The translations under genes and the position numbers were made by a program. The notes beneath the pieces were generated by a model, which saw nothing but the letters and a program-made list of their open reading frames with translations, had not been told where the DNA came from and made no database searches. From Ignavibacteriota bacterium (GTDB lineage: Bacteria; Bacteroidota; Ignavibacteria; SZUA-365): a stretch of DNA of 64,000 nt. This document shows positions 1-9,161 of this stretch, piece by piece. Every line of letters begins with the position of its first letter. Within the stretch, counting starts at the first letter, position 1. The DNA is taken from assembly GCA_016218045.1 (NCBI GenBank), contig JACRFB010000018.1, forward strand, positions 25,619 to 89,618, written 5' to 3'.

Positions 1-3000
1 ATGCCGGGAGCGGCGGGGTGCATCATCATTGTGCTCCTATGGATGGGAAACGGGGCGGCAGGAGTTGCACAGCCAACATTGCAAATCTCACGCCTCGTGA
101 ACAATTGGCCGACGATTGAACTGTATTACACGGTCTCGTGCGGCGGTGTGCGGCAGACGATTAACGATCCCGCGCGATTCAGCGTGCGCGAGCAGGGTTT
201 TCCTGTCACGTTCGATACACAGAATTGTCCGGATACAAATGTGCGTTGTCCGCTCTCGATTGCGCTCGCGTTCGATGCGAGTGAGACCATGGCGGGCGCA
301 CGAAACCTAGCCGCGAAGGCGGCGGGGCACCGCTTCATCGATTCGCTGGATGGCAGCACCGACGAGGCCCTTGTCATCTGGTTCAATGACTCGGTGGCTG
401 TGGCACAGTCACTGACTAGCGATTCGAGTCTGCTCCATAACGCTGTGCGAGGTATTCCGGCAAGCGGGGGGACGCGCTTTGAGGATGCCGGAATAGTTGC
501 AGCGATGGAACTCGCAGCCGGTGCATCAAATGCATGCACAGCTCTGGTTATCGTGACTGATGGGGGTGGAAACACAGGTACTATTTGGCAGAATGTCTTC
601 TTTCCAATTGTTCGAGAAAAGAGAATCCGTGTGTACTCGATTGGAATCGGTAGCGGTGTGCAGATGGCCATTCTTGACAACATCTCGATACTGACAGGTG
701 GCAAAAGTTACCTGGTTCTCGATCCTGGTGAACTGCCAGCCGTATATTCTAGCATCGCACACATCTGTCTGCAGAGCTTCCAGGAATGCTCCTTATCCTA
801 CACCGCCGGATGCACGGACGGTTCCATCAGGACGGTGGACCTGGCCGTGTCGGGCATCTGCGGAGGATCGGATACCAAGGTGAAGTCGTACAAGGCCCCG
901 AAGGATACATCGACGTTCACGACACTTCATTTCGGTATCGGACGTGCTGATGTGGAGGGGGATGGAACGTTCTCCGTGCCGCTGCTCCTGGAGGACACGG
1001 TCGACGGTGTACGGGCCGGCGTGTTCACGTGGTCATTGCTCGTGCCGGACTCGCTTGCTCTGTGTCTCGGCGCGGATGTCCCGCCGGGGAGCCCCTTCGC
1101 GGGACAATCGATCACGATGCAGACAATGTGGAGCGGGAAAGCCGGTAACACACGATATGATTTTTCGACGAACGACACGATCCTTCTCCAAAGCTCCCGG
1201 CCGTCGACGCCCGTGGCCTTGCTTCATTTCCGCGCGACAGACCGGCGCGGAAACGATACGGCATGCGGCACGTTTGATCTGATCGACGGGGGCTTTTCAT
1301 CGGGATGCCTGCGCGCGGCCTTCACCGATGCCGATCTCTGTGTTCGCGCCCGCGCGCCATTTGTCGTCTGTGATGGTGACACGCTACCGCACGTCGCGTG
1401 GGATACAAATACCGATGCGTACACCCTCACACCGCCGCTTTTCACGACACGCGTGCGCAATGTCGGCGTAATTCCCGCGGAGACATATCGTGTCACCATA
1501 CAGTTCGATTCGCGCGATCTCGTGCTGACAGGGACCTTGCCCCTCACGCAGGCGGGATGGCCCGACACGTTGTTTCCCAATGAAACCGGCACGGCCTGGT
1601 GGGAGGGAGTGCTTTCACCACGTCTTGCGGGCGATTCGGTGCCCATCAGCTTCAGGCAGGAGTTCACGAATCACGCGCCGTTCTTGTGCGGGGGAAAGAT
1701 GTGGGTACCCGCATCCGAACCGCGCGTGCGCGCAATCGGCTCGCCGCGTATGTGTGAGGGCGGCAGTGTTATGCTCACGGCGACACCGGGATTTGTGCAC
1801 TATGAATGGTCCGATGGACAAAGCGGTGACACGATCGTTGTACGCATAGGCGGCGCCTATTACTGCACGGTGACCGATACGTACGGACGTATGAAGGATA
1901 CACCGAAATTCTCCGTGGAAGTGGCTCCCCGGCCACGCCCGTATCTCGATCCCGCAGGACCGCTGGTACTATGCGACAGCACCCCTGTACTGTTGCGTGT
2001 CATGCAGCCCTTCCAATCGTACCGCTGGTCGACGGGAGAAAACACACAATCGATTCTCGCCACACGGCCGGGTCGGTATTGGGCGGAGGTGACGGATGGC
2101 GCCGGTTGCACAGGCATCACCGACACACTGGTGATCACCATACGACGCGGGCCCGCGGCGATTGTGACTGGTCCGGCGCAGGCCTGCGCGGGCTCCGTTT
2201 CGACATGCAGGGCCAATGGTATTCCAGGCGCCCGGTATCGTTGGTTTGTGGAGGGTGCGGATATCCTGCTCGGTCACGACACCGATGCCCTCACCGTGCG
2301 ATGGGGCAGGGATTCCGTTGCGCGCATCGTGCTCGCGCTCACCGATTCGGCCGCACAGTGCACGGCCTTCGATACGCTTCAGGTGCGGATACTGTCGGCA
2401 CCCGTCGCTCGAATCACACCGGCCGGTCCCACCGATGTGTGCGCCGGAGATTCCGTGGTGTTGGATGCGGGAGCGGGATATACATCGTATCTCTGGTCCA
2501 CCGGCCATCGCGGACGGCTGCTCACAGCAAAAACCAGTGCCGCGTATCACGCCATTGTGACGGATGCGCGTGGTTGCAGCGTGTCGACCGACACGGTGCA
2601 CGTGATCGTGCGCCGTGCCCTGCGTCCGCGTATTGCAGGAACGCAGAGCGTCTGCGCAGGTGCGATGGAGCAGTATTCCGTGGCCGCCGCGTCGGGACAG
2701 TCCGTGCAATGGACCGTGACGGGAGGAGTAGTGCTCGGCGCTGCGGATCAACCCCTTGTGACGGTGCAATGGAGTGGAAGGGGAGCCGGAGGTGTGCGCG
2801 CGGAGCTGACGGACGGTCCCTGCTCGGCACACGACAGCGTACTGGTGCGTATCACCGCTGCAGCGACGCCTGCCATCACTACCTCGGGCGCCACATCATT
2901 TTGTGAGGGAGATTCGGTGTCGCTCGATGCGGGGAGCGGCTACGCGGCGTATGCCTGGAGCGATGGATCAACAACACGGAGCATCGTTGTGCACCGCGGC

Positions 3001-3546
3001 GGAGTATATACTGTCGCTGTGGTGGACTCCTCCGGCTGCAGCGCACATTCCGACACGGTGGTCGTCACAGTGTTTACACGACCGCCCGCCCCCATGATCA
3101 CCCGCAACGGAAACATGTTGGCGACACAACCGGGGTACACGCATTACCGGTGGATGCACGACGGCGTCACAATACAAGGCGCGACACGTGACACACTCAC
3201 CGTGTTTGTATCGGGAACATATTCGGTGGAAATCGTGGACAGCAACGGCTGCAGCGCGGTGTCGACGCAGTATCCTGTCATCGTGACAAATGTGGAAACG
3301 GCAGCATCCACACGGCCGGTGGTACATGTGTATCCGGAACCGAATCGCGGCTCGTTTGTGGTGCAGATACAGGCGGCGTCGCGTCTCGAGCGAATATATA
3401 TATACGACATCCTGGGTCGAATCGTCTATGAAACGGAGTGGCTGCTGCCCGTTACCGCGGCACACATCGATCTACACGATCTCCCGGACGGACACTATCT
3501 GCTGCGCGTGTCGGGAGTGACAAAGCGTGTGACGATCGTGAGGTGA
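1..3546 (+). CDS. Secreted von Willebrand A / Ig-like repeat protein with T9SS sorting domain
   Basis: A large cell-surface protein, probably adhesive. The N-terminus is a hydrophobic signal-like segment ending near Ala-Gln at residue 24. It lacks an obvious positively charged n-region, so the true start may lie just upstream of the window. A VWA domain spans about residues 85-260, with a MIDAS-like D-A-S-E-T motif at D92. From about residue 580 there are at least five Ig/PKD-like modules marked by repeated G-Y/F-x-x-Y-x-W-S-x-G motifs (for example GYTSYLWSTG, GYAAYAWSDG). The last ~75 residues (VHVYPEPNRGSF to TKRVTIVR) match a type A T9SS C-terminal sorting domain, so export by T9SS and surface attachment are expected. 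The ligand is unknown. No operon partner is visible downstream; a repeat patch follows the stop codon. Confidence 0.85.
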   Translation: MPGAAGCIIIVLLWMGNGAAGVAQPTLQISRLVNNWPTIELYYTVSCGGVRQTINDPARFSVREQGFPVTFDTQNCPDTNVRCPLSIALAFDASETMAGARNLAAKAAGHRFIDSLDGSTDEALVIWFNDSVAVAQSLTSDSSLLHNAVRGIPASGGTRFEDAGIVAAMELAAGASNACTALVIVTDGGGNTGTIWQNVFFPIVREKRIRVYSIGIGSGVQMAILDNISILTGGKSYLVLDPGELPAVYSSIAHICLQSFQECSLSYTAGCTDGSIRTVDLAVSGICGGSDTKVKSYKAPKDTSTFTTLHFGIGRADVEGDGTFSVPLLLEDTVDGVRAGVFTWSLLVPDSLALCLGADVPPGSPFAGQSITMQTMWSGKAGNTRYDFSTNDTILLQSSRPSTPVALLHFRATDRRGNDTACGTFDLIDGGFSSGCLRAAFTDADLCVRARAPFVVCDGDTLPHVAWDTNTDAYTLTPPLFTTRVRNVGVIPAETYRVTIQFDSRDLVLTGTLPLTQAGWPDTLFPNETGTAWWEGVLSPRLAGDSVPISFRQEFTNHAPFLCGGKMWVPASEPRVRAIGSPRMCEGGSVMLTATPGFVHYEWSDGQSGDTIVVRIGGAYYCTVTDTYGRMKDTPKFSVEVAPRPRPYLDPAGPLVLCDSTPVLLRVMQPFQSYRWSTGENTQSILATRPGRYWAEVTDGAGCTGITDTLVITIRRGPAAIVTGPAQACAGSVSTCRANGIPGARYRWFVEGADILLGHDTDALTVRWGRDSVARIVLALTDSAAQCTAFDTLQVRILSAPVARITPAGPTDVCAGDSVVLDAGAGYTSYLWSTGHRGRLLTAKTSAAYHAIVTDARGCSVSTDTVHVIVRRALRPRIAGTQSVCAGAMEQYSVAAASGQSVQWTVTGGVVLGAADQPLVTVQWSGRGAGGVRAELTDGPCSAHDSVLVRITAAATPAITTSGATSFCEGDSVSLDAGSGYAAYAWSDGSTTRSIVVHRGGVYTVAVVDSSGCSAHSDTVVVTVFTRPPAPMITRNGNMLATQPGYTHYRWMHDGVTIQGATRDTLTVFVSGTYSVEIVDSNGCSAVSTQYPVIVTNVETAASTRPVVHVYPEPNRGSFVVQIQAASRLERIYIYDILGRIVYETEWLLPVTAAHIDLHDLPDGHYLLRVSGVTKRVTIVR

Positions 3547-3601
3547 CTGGTTTGTTATGTTCGGTGTAGCGTTGACGTAGAGCGAGGAAGTGCACAGGGA
3601 A

Positions 3602-3724
3602 GTGGAAAGTAGCAAAGTGGCAAAGTAGCAAAGTTGCCAGCTGCAAGGTGGTAAAGTAAAAGACGCCTCCGTCAGCCGACCTTCCACATTGCTACCTTGC
3701 TACTTGTCACGTGTTTACGTGTCA
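3602..3724. repeat. Intergenic 'GTAGCAAAG' word repeat, dispersed family
   Basis: Between the stop at 3546 and the convergent gene ending at 3745, the DNA consists of iterated near-copies of AGTAGCAAAGTGGCAAAG (3602-3660). An inverted counterpart, TTGCTACCTTGCTACTT, lies at about 3688-3706, followed by an ACGTGTTTACGTGTCAC word. The same words recur at 41486-41522, 53097-53221 and 55199-55264. The two halves could pair as an imperfect stem, so a terminator-like role for the convergent genes is possible but unproven. Confidence 0.7.
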
Positions 3725-3744
3725 CATGGCTACGAAACGCACTC

Positions 3745-4608
3745 TCAACCAACCCCGCGGCCCAGCGCCGCGTCCAGCGCGTCGATGATGCGCGCGCATC
3801 CGCCATCGCGGATGAACGCCGCGTGCTCGGCCGCATCGTGGAAGGTGCGGCCGGTGATGGCACAGCATTCGAACTGATAGTCGCTGCTCTCAAGGAAGGC
3901 CTCTATCAGCACCTGTACGGCCGGAGTGTTGTATTCCGCGCGCTGTCCTACCGGGATATCTGTGCGCAGGCTCTGCAACCAGACGGCCGCACCAAGAGCG
4001 CCGCAGGCGCCGCCGCAGAGTCCGATGCCTCCCGCGAATCCCGCCGCCATGATGATCTGCTGCGGCGTCGCACCCACACGCGCAGCGAGGACTGCGGCAC
4101 AACTCACCGGACCCGCAGAAGGTCCATCAGCAGGTTTCGCAACGGCAGTGCGTATCGTCTCAAATGCATGGGGCGCATAACGCGCGGCCATCCGCATGCA
4201 GCGCGCGGTGCCGCCCTGAAGCAAAAAGTAGCGAACGAGTTTCCATTTCGAAGATGTCTGATTGATCTGTGTCAGGTCGTAACAATCCACTGATCCGTTG
4301 TCGCCGCGAAACACATCAACAAGCCGCGCGGCGGTAGCGACGGCGTGCGCTTCCGCGCGCGAACCCTCGCCATAGACGCGATGCACTTCGGCACCGGCTG
4401 CAAGCACCGCACCCCAGATCTGTCCGCATTGAAATCCGTGCTGCGCGATGCCGCCGGCAAAATTCATCGCGGCCTTTTCCTCTTTCATCATCGGGTGACC
4501 AAAACTGCGATCGAGCACCGTGAGCAGGCAGCCGGAACAGCTCCCTTCCTTGAGAAACGTGACCATGGTGCCAACGGAATTGAGCGAATACGGCGAACTG
4601 TGCGGCAT
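3745..4608 (-). CDS. C_GCAxxG_C_C-like putative redox-active protein
   Basis: A 287-residue cytoplasmic protein that resembles the C_GCAxxG_C_C family, thought to be redox-active or metal-binding but without an assigned reaction. Visible Cys clusters are EGSCSGCLL near the start, HGFQCGQIWGA, GIGLCGGACGALG and FECCAITG near the C-terminus. The first motif deviates from the usual CGCA spacing. Two glycine-rich helical segments around the central cysteines fit the family. The start was chosen at 4608 because AGAGGA lies about 6 nt upstream on the coding strand; the frame stays open further upstream without Cys motifs. It converges on the T9SS gene at 1-3546 and is divergent from the gene at 4824. 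Family assignment is moderate; function is unknown. Confidence 0.6.
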   Translation of the reverse strand: MPHSSPYSLNSVGTMVTFLKEGSCSGCLLTVLDRSFGHPMMKEEKAAMNFAGGIAQHGFQCGQIWGAVLAAGAEVHRVYGEGSRAEAHAVATAARLVDVFRGDNGSVDCYDLTQINQTSSKWKLVRYFLLQGGTARCMRMAARYAPHAFETIRTAVAKPADGPSAGPVSCAAVLAARVGATPQQIIMAAGFAGGIGLCGGACGALGAAVWLQSLRTDIPVGQRAEYNTPAVQVLIEAFLESSDYQFECCAITGRTFHDAAEHAAFIRDGGCARIIDALDAALGRGVG

Positions 4609-4823
4609 GTGCGTCCTCTGTGGAAAAAATGATCTGAGTACTGTCCCTGCGGGGTCGAAAACAAGCAATACGGGACGCATCGGGCAAAGTTCCGCAAGTA
4701 TCACAATAAGGACTCGGGGCGCCCCGGACCTGGCAACGGCATCGTGTCAAACATTCGGGCTCCGTTCCAATTCGCGTAAAATTCGCGTACCTTTCGATGC
4801 CCATTCAATTACAGGAGACGGTC

Positions 4824-5804
4824 ATGTCCTTGTTCCATCGAATCGCCGTGGTATGTGTTGTGCTGGTTTCCACCGTACACGCACAGGACATTCTTTTTCA
4901 GGAGCGTTTTACGAACGGGACGGCGGAAAACGAATGGGTGGCGGGATTCAACGGCACCGCGCTTGTGCCGTATCAAACCGCGCTCGCTCCGGGCGACGGC
5001 TGGGTGGGGCGGCTCACCAATCTCGCATCGGGTGGAAACGTCGCACAGAGCTCGGCGGCCAGCAGGGACTTTTCGAACTTCCTCTATGAGGCCACCATCT
5101 ACATCCCGGTGGATGCGGGCACATATTACGGCATCGAGTTCCGCGTCGATCCCTCCGGCCTGTCGGCGGGGTATCAGTTTGTTGCCGCCTTCAATCCCGC
5201 CGGGACGCAGCGCATGCGTTTCCGCGTGAGGCCATCGAGTAATCCGTCGATTCCCGTGGCGATCAAAGACTGGAATGCGTCACAGATCCCCGGCGGCATC
5301 CCCACCAGCAGCGGATGGCACACACTCGCCGTCAAAGCCAACGGACCTCATTTCTTCTTCTACTTCGACGGACAGGAGATGCCCGGAGGGCTGAATTTTG
5401 ATCAGACGTTTTCGTCGGGCACCGTCGGCGTGTATCTGTGGGACATGTCCTCGCCCAACGAGGAATTGCTGGTGGATAACATCAAGGTGACATCGTTGAC
5501 CACGTCGGCTGTACCGGACGCACAGGCGCAGAGTGACTTCCGGATTTCCTCGGTGTATCCGAATCCGGCGACAGCACGCACAGCCGCCGCGCAGATCGAC
5601 GTTCTCGCGGGACGCGCGGGGCGTTTCGAGGCCGTAGTGTATGACGCGTTGGGACGCGCGGTGAAGCATACGGCCGTGGATGCGCGTGCCGCGGGAGGCA
5701 CCACACTCAGCATTCCGACCGGTGGTCTTCCCGCGGGAGTGTACACCGTGTCGGTGTCGTCGCACGGGGCGACACGGCAGCAGCGACTGATCGTGACCAA
5801 CTGA
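4824..5804 (+). CDS. Secreted LamG/concanavalin-like protein with T9SS sorting domain
   Basis: A 326-residue exported protein. The start at 4824 is favoured by AGGAG about 7 nt upstream and gives a clean signal peptide (MSLFHRIAVVCVVLVSTVHA). Residues ~20-225 resemble a concanavalin-like jelly-roll of the kind found in GH16/DUF1080-type proteins, ending in the typical strand ELLVDNIKVTSL. No catalytic residues were recognised, so it may be a carbohydrate-binding protein rather than an enzyme. The C-terminal ~75 residues (ISSVYPNPATAR to RQQRLIVTN) are a T9SS type A sorting domain. It stands alone, converging with the ars-type operon that ends at 5832. Confidence 0.75.
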   Translation: MSLFHRIAVVCVVLVSTVHAQDILFQERFTNGTAENEWVAGFNGTALVPYQTALAPGDGWVGRLTNLASGGNVAQSSAASRDFSNFLYEATIYIPVDAGTYYGIEFRVDPSGLSAGYQFVAAFNPAGTQRMRFRVRPSSNPSIPVAIKDWNASQIPGGIPTSSGWHTLAVKANGPHFFFYFDGQEMPGGLNFDQTFSSGTVGVYLWDMSSPNEELLVDNIKVTSLTTSAVPDAQAQSDFRISSVYPNPATARTAAAQIDVLAGRAGRFEAVVYDALGRAVKHTAVDARAAGGTTLSIPTGGLPAGVYTVSVSSHGATRQQRLIVTN

Positions 5805-5831
5805 ACCGGGCACGCGACCGCTCCACGGCAC

Positions 5832-6272
5832 TTAGCGGCATTGCCGTGCGCGTGCCTCCTCGATACCACGGATCAGCATCTGCGGAAGGCGGCCGATGTC
5901 GCCAAGGGCGTATTCGAACGCCTCTTTCGTGAGATTCAGACAGCCGGCGCAAGTGCAGAGAAAGAGGGCAGAGCTGGAGAGTTTATACCGTTCGATGAAA
6001 TCGCGCTCCACCGCCTCGTCGATGTTGACGGTCTGGAACACGATCGTCGAATCGCCACTGTAGGCCTCGCGAACGAGATTGCGCGTGACTTCCTCGATGC
6101 TCAAACAGGTGACGCAGCGCAGAGTCGGGTGGTAATACCGCACGACGATCGATCCCTGCGGCAGGGAGGCGAGCGCCGGATCGGTGAAGAGCGTGTCGGC
6201 ACCGGCTTGCGCATGTGCAGTGCAGCACACGACGAGCGATAGAGCGGACAGCATCAGAAAACGACGAAACAT
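5832..6272 (-). CDS. ArsF-like exported thiol protein (nitrophenyl-arsenical reductase subunit family)
   Basis: A 146-residue exported protein; the start at 6272 gives a signal peptide (MFRRFLMLSALSLVVCCTAHA). It carries the motif YYHPTLRCVTCLSIEE, with a CxxC in the position seen in the ArsF-like family often found beside ArsG-type permeases and thioredoxins, and a second Cys pair in LCTCAGCLNL. Family knowledge: ArsE/ArsF proteins have been linked to reduction of pentavalent nitroaromatic arsenicals, with ArsG as efflux permease; that substrate is not shown here. It is the last gene of a six-gene minus-strand run starting with arsR at 9452, 106 bp after the CcdA/ArsG-like gene. It could equally be a periplasmic thiol oxidoreductase partner of that protein. 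Confidence 0.6.
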   Translation of the reverse strand: MFRRFLMLSALSLVVCCTAHAQAGADTLFTDPALASLPQGSIVVRYYHPTLRCVTCLSIEEVTRNLVREAYSGDSTIVFQTVNIDEAVERDFIERYKLSSSALFLCTCAGCLNLTKEAFEYALGDIGRLPQMLIRGIEEARARQCR

Positions 6273-6378
6273 CTTGTTCTGCCGCGTCGGGAATAATGTT
6301 GCGATGGAGCGGATCAGCGATGCTGTCCTGTCGTCGTGTTTCGCGGTATTATATACTTTCGACATGATGCGCGGACGT

Positions 6379-7080
6379 TTAAAAAGCAGTATACACAAAA
6401 TACACACCGCCGAGGATTACACAGACGCCGGCAACCCGCCGCATCCAGACGGCCCCGCGTGTCTGTTCCGTCCATTGCAGATACCGTTGCACGAGTTGCG
6501 CGAGCGTTCCCGCTGCAACGATCACCGCACAATGTCCGACAGCGAACGCACCGATGAGTCCCGCTGCCGCGGCTACATCCTCGCTGCCGATGCTGAACAC
6601 AACTCCCAGCACGGGCGCGAGGTAGGCGAAGGTGCAGGGGCCGAGTCCCACACCAAACACGAGCCCCAGCACAAAGGCACCGATCCACGGCCGGCCTTCG
6701 AGCGGGCGCATGGGCAGTGCGCCCCACGAAAAGGAGATAATTTCCAGGAGGTACAGTCCCACAACAAAAAAGAGGGCCGCCACAATGATGTTGCCCCAGA
6801 TTCCCACATCACCCATCATACGTCCGAGTGACGCGGTGAGCAGACCGAGCCCGGCAATCGTGATCAGTATGCCGGTTGCGAAGACCAGCGAGATGCCGAA
6901 GGAGCGGCGTGTGTTCATCCCCGCCTGCCGGCTGATGTAGCCGATGATGAGCGGGATGCTCGTGAGGTGGCACGGACTGAGCAAGATACTCGCGATGCCC
7001 CACGCGAAGGACGCGGCGAGCGCGACGCCGTAGGAATCCATCATCGCCATCGACAGGGTGGTAAACAGGTCATCCAACAT
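6379..7080 (-). CDS. CcdA/DsbD-type (ArsG-like) membrane protein
   Basis: A 233-residue polytopic membrane protein with about six hydrophobic helices. The paired motifs WGIASILLSPCHLTSIPL and FGVGLGPCTFAYLAPVL each put a Pro-Cys/Cys in the helix position used by CcdA/DsbD proteins to pass electrons across the inner membrane. Family knowledge: CcdA-like proteins accept electrons from cytoplasmic thioredoxin and reduce periplasmic partners. ArsG-type permeases of arsenical operons belong to the same fold. Its neighbours, thioredoxin upstream and an exported CxxC protein downstream, fit a thiol relay or arsenical export unit. Cytochrome c maturation is less likely, because no ccm/ccs genes are nearby. 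Confidence 0.75.
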   Translation of the reverse strand: MLDDLFTTLSMAMMDSYGVALAASFAWGIASILLSPCHLTSIPLIIGYISRQAGMNTRRSFGISLVFATGILITIAGLGLLTASLGRMMGDVGIWGNIIVAALFFVVGLYLLEIISFSWGALPMRPLEGRPWIGAFVLGLVFGVGLGPCTFAYLAPVLGVVFSIGSEDVAAAAGLIGAFAVGHCAVIVAAGTLAQLVQRYLQWTEQTRGAVWMRRVAGVCVILGGVYFVYTAF

Positions 7081-7200
7081 GCTGGGATTCTCCTCCTGAA
7101 TGGAGTGTTCGACGTACAGAGGGCGGATGTGTGCTGTTTCAGCTCACGACATCTTCGAGTGGGTGCTGATCCATGTCGACCGCGCCGGGGTGCGCAGCGG

Positions 7201-7611
7201 TCAGGAGAGCGGTTTCAAACCGCGCTTGGCGAGGAGTTTGTGTATCTCCTCCTCCGGATAGAAACCCTCATGGCGGAAGAATTCTTTGCCCTTGTCATCG
7301 AGAAACACCTGTGTCGGGATGAGCCGTATGTTGAAGTTCTTGCTCTGGACTTTCCCGGCATCGGTCCATACATCGTGAAAAATCACCTTCACCGTGCCTG
7401 CATATTTGCGTTCGATGGCCTTCATCACCGGCTGCATTTTTTTACACGGGATACAATTCACGGATCCCAGTTCCACAAAAGTCACAAGCGGATGAGTGAT
7501 TATTTTTGTGCTGTCGTCAGGTGCAGGGTTCGCGGGCTGCGCAGCATGTGCCGATGCAGTGAAACAGAGGGCGCAGACGAGATACCCGAGTGTGAGATAG
7601 TGGCGGAACAT
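7201..7611 (-). CDS. Exported thioredoxin-fold protein
   Basis: A 136-residue thioredoxin-family protein with an active site SVNCIPCKKMQPV (CIPC) and the cis-Pro strand IRLIPTQVFL. The start at 7611 is preferred: it has GGAGAA 5-6 nt upstream and gives a signal peptide (MFRHYLTLGYLVCALCFTASA). An alternative ATG four codons earlier (7623) is possible. Export suggests a periplasmic reductase/oxidoreductase working with the CcdA-like protein encoded 120 bp downstream. Order in the operon: arsR, permease, small redox protein, this gene, CcdA-like, ArsF-like. Confidence 0.8.
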   Translation of the reverse strand: MFRHYLTLGYLVCALCFTASAHAAQPANPAPDDSTKIITHPLVTFVELGSVNCIPCKKMQPVMKAIERKYAGTVKVIFHDVWTDAGKVQSKNFNIRLIPTQVFLDDKGKEFFRHEGFYPEEEIHKLLAKRGLKPLS

Positions 7612-7747
7612 GTTCTTCTCCATTTGCGGTGCTGCACAGGAAGGAAAGTATGTATATATACAATGGACCCGCGACGGGTGCACCGCGGCAGATGGCGCAT
7701 CACACGAAGCGTGCGTGCGAGTCCACGCGGTTACACGCCCGGAGTAT

Positions 7748-7996
7748 CTAACCCTTCGCCAGGGCGGTAGTGACCCAGGAGAGTATCTCCGCATCGGTGG
7801 GAAGACGTCCGCTGGACTTGACGGATCCGTCAACCACGAGTGACGGGGTCATCATCACACCATACGAGATGATGTCCTCGATACGTTCGACTTTTTCGAG
7901 CGTGACGTCGAAGCCGTTGGCGGCGACAAGCTGTTCGACCCGTTGATACAGCGTTTTGCATTTCGGGCAGCCGGTGCCCAGAACCTTGATGTTCAT
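7748..7996 (-). CDS. Small redox-active disulfide protein (MTH895-type thioredoxin)
   Basis: An 82-residue cytoplasmic thioredoxin-like protein with active site LGTGCPKCKTLYQRV (CPKC) and the cis-Pro segment GVMMTPSLVVDG, matching the short MTH895/TM0996-like family in length and layout. These small proteins commonly sit next to DUF318/ArsP permeases, as here: the permease gene ends 28 bp upstream. It is a likely cytosolic electron donor in the operon. The start ATG is preceded by GGAGCACCTC, a context shared with other genes in the window. Confidence 0.85.
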   Translation of the reverse strand: MNIKVLGTGCPKCKTLYQRVEQLVAANGFDVTLEKVERIEDIISYGVMMTPSLVVDGSVKSSGRLPTDAEILSWVTTALAKG

Positions 7997-8023
7997 GAGG
8001 TGCTCCGTTGTGGGAGAGAGGGA

Positions 8024-9115
8024 TTACAGCACGGCGTTGAACAGGTATCCCACAACAAGGATACCCGTGCCGACAACGCCGATGAAGGTGAGGATCAATG
8101 GCATTTTCAGGACTTTGCGCAGTATGATCATCTCCGGAAGGGAGAGTCCGATCACGGCCATCATAAAGGCGAGCACCGTGCCGAGCGCCGCGCCTTTGCC
8201 GAGCAGGGCCTGCACGATGGGTATAATTCCCGCGGCATTTGCATACATCGGGATGCCCAGCAGCACCGCCACGGGCACCGACCACCACACATCGGCCCCC
8301 ATGATCGACGCCATAAAATTCTGCGGAACGTACCCGTGAATACCGGCGCCGACCGCGATGCCCGCAAGCACATACGGCCACACCTTGCCGACTATTTCGC
8401 GGACCGCGTCGCGGCCCAGCCGCAGTCTGCCCGACCATCGCAGGGCTTCATCGTCCGCGCCCGGCGCCGCTCCGGGCTGCAGCGTGTACACCCAGTCCTC
8501 CACCCAGCGTTCGAGTTTCAGGCGTCCGATAATCCAGCCCGCGGTGATGGAAATCATCAAGCCGGTCGCAAGATAGAGGCCCGCCACCTTCCAGCCGAAG
8601 AGTCCGAAGAGCAGCACCAGCGCGACCTCGTTGATCATCGGCGCCGCGATGAGGAAGGAGAACGTGACACCGAGCGGCACGCCCGATGTGACAAAACCGA
8701 TAAAGAGGGGCACGGCCGAACAGGAACAAAACGGCGTGACTATGCCCAGCAAACCGCCCAGCACATTGCCCGCACTTTCGCGTCTTCCCGCGAGCACGCG
8801 ACGCGTCCGTTCCTGCGTAAAGAAGGAACGGACGATGCCCACTCCGAACACCACGATGGTGAGCAGCATGAGAACCTTGGGCGTCTCGAAGAGGAAAAAT
8901 TCGATTGCGGCGGCGACATGTGTCCCGGCCGCCAAACCGAGGACGTCGTACGTGACGGTCCTTGCGAATGCCGCGAGTTGTGTGTATACAAAGTACCACA
9001 ACACCGCCGCTGCGAGCACCGCCGCGACACGCAGGGTGACACGCGACCGCGGGGAGCGTGTGTGTGTGATTCCCGGAGCTGTGCTTCCTGCCGTGCTGAT
9101 GCCCGTGTCTGTCAT
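8024..9115 (-). CDS. ArsP/DUF318-type permease
   Basis: A 363-residue inner-membrane permease of the PF03773 (ArsP_1) type with about eight to ten transmembrane segments. The diagnostic first-half motif TPFCSCSAVPLFIGFV contains the Cys pair thought to bind metalloid; a related second repeat contains GIPMYANAAGIIPIVQALL. Family knowledge: ArsP members export trivalent organoarsenicals, while others are linked to Cu/Zn or are uncharacterised. It is the first structural gene after arsR (46 bp) and precedes the small thioredoxin. The start codon follows GGAAAGCACCT, a leader also found before the lyase gene at 54798. Confidence 0.8.
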   Translation of the reverse strand: MTDTGISTAGSTAPGITHTRSPRSRVTLRVAAVLAAAVLWYFVYTQLAAFARTVTYDVLGLAAGTHVAAAIEFFLFETPKVLMLLTIVVFGVGIVRSFFTQERTRRVLAGRRESAGNVLGGLLGIVTPFCSCSAVPLFIGFVTSGVPLGVTFSFLIAAPMINEVALVLLFGLFGWKVAGLYLATGLMISITAGWIIGRLKLERWVEDWVYTLQPGAAPGADDEALRWSGRLRLGRDAVREIVGKVWPYVLAGIAVGAGIHGYVPQNFMASIMGADVWWSVPVAVLLGIPMYANAAGIIPIVQALLGKGAALGTVLAFMMAVIGLSLPEMIILRKVLKMPLILTFIGVVGTGILVVGYLFNAVL

Positions 9116-9161
9116 AGGTGCTTTCCGTGATTCGTCGCGAAGGGATACGGGCCGTGTGCGA